This document shows positions 62,540 through 64,000 of a DNA stretch of 64,000 nt, one piece after another. Position 1 is the stretch's first letter. Each line of letters opens with the position of its first letter. The stretch spans positions 5,488,501 to 5,552,500 of the forward strand of contig NZ_FMHZ01000002.1 of NCBI RefSeq assembly GCF_900090315.1. The letters are read 5' to 3'. The notes under the pieces were generated by a model. It ran no database searches. It was given only the letters and a program-made list of their open reading frames with translations, and was not told where the DNA came from. This DNA comes from Micromonospora citrea. Its GTDB lineage: Bacteria > Actinomycetota > Actinomycetes > Mycobacteriales > Micromonosporaceae. The position numbers and the translations under genes are program-made.

Positions 62540-63541
62540 TTGGACGTGTCCGGACTGGTCTGGGCGGGGACTCTCGTCGTACTGACCGGGATCCTGCTCG
62601 TGGATCTGCTGATCATCGGTCGGCGACCGCACGAGCCGAGCGTGCGTGAGTCGAGCCTCTGGGTCGGCTTCTATGTCGCCCTGGCCCTGATCTTCGGCGC
62701 CGGCGTCTGGCTCGCCTCCGGGGCGCGTGCGGCGGGGGAGTTCTACACGGGCTGGCTGACGGAGTACAGCCTCTCGGTCGACAACCTCTTCGTCTTCGTG
62801 ATCATCATGGCGCGCTTCGGCGTGCCCCGGAAGTACCAGCAGAAGGTGCTGCTCATCGGCATCGTGCTGGCGCTGGTCATGCGGGGCGGGTTCATCGCCG
62901 CCGGCGCGGCGCTGATCTCCCAGTTCTCGTGGGTGTTCTACATCTTCGGCGCGTTCCTCATCTACACCGCGATCAACCTCGCCCGGCAGGGTGAGCCGGA
63001 CGAGGACGAATTCAGCGAGAACGTGCTGATCCGGTGGAGTCGCAGGGCGCTGCCGATCTCCCGGGACTACGACGGGGCGAAGATGACCACCCGCTCGCCG
63101 AACGGCAAGCGGATGTTCACCCCGATGCTGATCGTCATGATCGCCATCGGCACCACCGACCTGATCTTCGCGCTCGACTCGATTCCGGCGATCTTCGGCA
63201 TCACGCAGGAGCCGTACCTGGTCTTCACCGCCAACGTCTTCGCGCTGATGGGCCTGCGGCAGCTCTACTTCCTGCTCGGCGGCCTGCTGGAGCGGCTCAT
63301 CTACCTCAGCTACGGCCTGGCCGTGGTGCTCGGCTTCATCGGCGTGAAGCTGGTGCTGGAGGCGCTCGCGGAGAACAACCTGCCGTTCGTCAACGGCGGG
63401 GAGCACGTCTCCTGGGCTCCGCACATCCCGATCTGGCTCTCGCTGACGGTCATCCTCGGCACCCTCGCCGTGGCGACCGTGGCCAGCCTGGTCAAGTCCT
63501 CCCGCGACCGGCGCCGCCTGCTGGCCGACGCCCGCCGCTGA
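62540..63541 (+). CDS. TerC-family integral membrane protein (probable Mn2+ exporter)
   Basis: 333 residues from TTG 62540 (GGAGGAA six bases upstream). About nine membrane helices carry the TerC/Alx signature: EYSLSVDNLFVFVIIMARFGVPRKYQQKVL, and in the second half IAIGTTDLIFALDSIPAIFGITQEPYLVFTANVFALMGLRQLYF, each with the buried acidic residues (SVDN, ALDS) that bind metal. Family members export manganese or metallate exoenzymes. The riboswitch upstream supports manganese-induced expression. Confidence 0.93.
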   Translation: MDVSGLVWAGTLVVLTGILLVDLLIIGRRPHEPSVRESSLWVGFYVALALIFGAGVWLASGARAAGEFYTGWLTEYSLSVDNLFVFVIIMARFGVPRKYQQKVLLIGIVLALVMRGGFIAAGAALISQFSWVFYIFGAFLIYTAINLARQGEPDEDEFSENVLIRWSRRALPISRDYDGAKMTTRSPNGKRMFTPMLIVMIAIGTTDLIFALDSIPAIFGITQEPYLVFTANVFALMGLRQLYFLLGGLLERLIYLSYGLAVVLGFIGVKLVLEALAENNLPFVNGGEHVSWAPHIPIWLSLTVILGTLAVATVASLVKSSRDRRRLLADARR

Positions 63542-63551
63542 GGCGTACCCA

Positions 63552-63596
63552 CGCGACGAGGGGGCGCTCCCGGTCCGGGAGCGCCCCCTCGTCGCG
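63552..63596. terminator. Bidirectional terminator, 22-bp perfect stem
   Basis: 63552-63573 and 63575-63596 are exact reverse complements about a single base, so the top of the stem must open. It separates terC from the opposing NlpC/P60 gene. Confidence 0.85.
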
Positions 63597-63604
63597 CGAC
63601 CGGG

Positions 63605-64000
63605 TCAGACCCGGTGCACGCCCACCAGGGTGGCGGTGCGCTCGGCCGGCAGCCGCTCCTCCAGCACCCGGCGTTGCCGGTAGCAGGCGTGCAGCATGCG
63701 CCGGTCGTCGCCGGGGCGCGGGTCGGCGGTGACGATGCCGATGTGGTGGATCTTCCGGCCGGGCCGGGCGAAGAAGTAGAGGTCGCCGGGGCGTTCGGTG
63801 CCCAGCGGCACCGGTGTGGTCGCCGTCGCCTGGTCGTCGGCGTCGCGCGGCAGCAGCCGGCCGAGCCGCCGCCAGGCCAGGTGGACCAGGCCGGAACAGT
63901 CGATGCCGTACGCCGACACCCCACCCCAGATGTAGACCACGTCGAGCAGCCGTCGGGCGATCGCCAGCACCTCGCCGGCCGACGGGGGCGTGACGGGCAC
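63605..64000 (-). CDS. NlpC/P60 cell-wall hydrolase, C-terminal domain (5' end outside window)
   Basis: The last 131 codons or so of an NlpC/P60 endopeptidase: catalytic Cys in YGIDCSGLVHLAWRRLG and His in RPGDLYFFARPGRKIHHIGIV. These cleave peptidoglycan stem peptides between D-iGlu and the diamino acid. The frame is open to the window edge; a GTG sits at 64000 but the protein probably extends further with SH3b-type domains. Confidence 0.9.
   Translation of the reverse strand: MPVTPPSAGEVLAIARRLLDVVYIWGGVSAYGIDCSGLVHLAWRRLGRLLPRDADDQATATTPVPLGTERPGDLYFFARPGRKIHHIGIVTADPRPGDDRRMLHACYRQRRVLEERLPAERTATLVGVHRV

Overview
The window is very GC-rich and gene-dense. Its proteins, the frequent GTG and TTG starts, and the uvrB-coaE-rpsA-polA-pdtaR-pyk-tesB order (the same backbone order known from Mycobacterium tuberculosis and other Actinobacteria) point to an actinomycete, most likely a Micromonosporaceae member such as Micromonospora. 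This assignment is an inference; no 16S gene is present.

Layout. 1-4063: the 3' part of gltB and complete gltD (glutamate synthase). 4064-5378: a gene-free stretch of minisatellites and a 426-bp element bounded by perfect 29-bp inverted repeats. 5379-7921: two secreted hydrolases (M1 peptidase, SGNH esterase). 8062-13156: an uncharacterised cluster in which an FtsK/SpoIIIE-type ATPase and a membrane protein run into an opposing three-gene operon with four-base stop/start overlaps; two of those three genes carry the same cysteine knuckle. 13157-17209: a small accessory patch with a minimal GntR regulator, short hypothetical genes, a DUF4288-like protein, a Phd/VapC toxin-antitoxin pair and an hsdM scrap. 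17228-23361: isochorismatase-like protein, pentapeptide protein, secreted lipase, aldo/keto reductase, YciI-like protein and covalent-FAD oxidase. 23559-35680: pyk-tesB, Rrf2 regulator and TSUP permease, GbsR/MarR-like regulator, aromatic amino-acid decarboxylase, secreted rhamnogalacturonan lyase, LLM monooxygenase, and a divergent AsnC/methionine-gamma-lyase pair. 35821-36679: a LAGLIDADG protein abutting tRNA-Leu(CAA). 36761-46491: ANTAR response regulator (PdtaR-like), a lipoprotein, a complete branched-chain amino-acid ABC operon (livKHMGF) and a polar amino-acid ABC operon. 46615-60103: polA, DUF3140/DUF2945, Uma2, methyltransferase, rpsA, PadR/GyrI-like pair, coaE-grpB fusion, a duplicated-domain membrane protein, uvrB. 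60235-64000: XRE/DUF5753 regulator, ABM monooxygenase, a manganese-riboswitch-controlled TerC protein and a partial NlpC/P60 hydrolase.

How parts fit together. polA and uvrB, the two excision-repair genes, have matching GTCGG-N10-TAnnnT promoters seven bases upstream of leaderless starts, which fits PafBC (RecA-independent) DNA-damage control. The liv operon has a strong terminator after its binding-protein gene, consistent with over-production of the binding protein. PadR, the toxin-antitoxin pair, GntR, GbsR-like and LAGLIDADG genes each have a clear palindrome close to their start. Intergenic GC-rich minisatellites recur throughout, and at least two begin inside the last codons of a gene and copy its stop codon.
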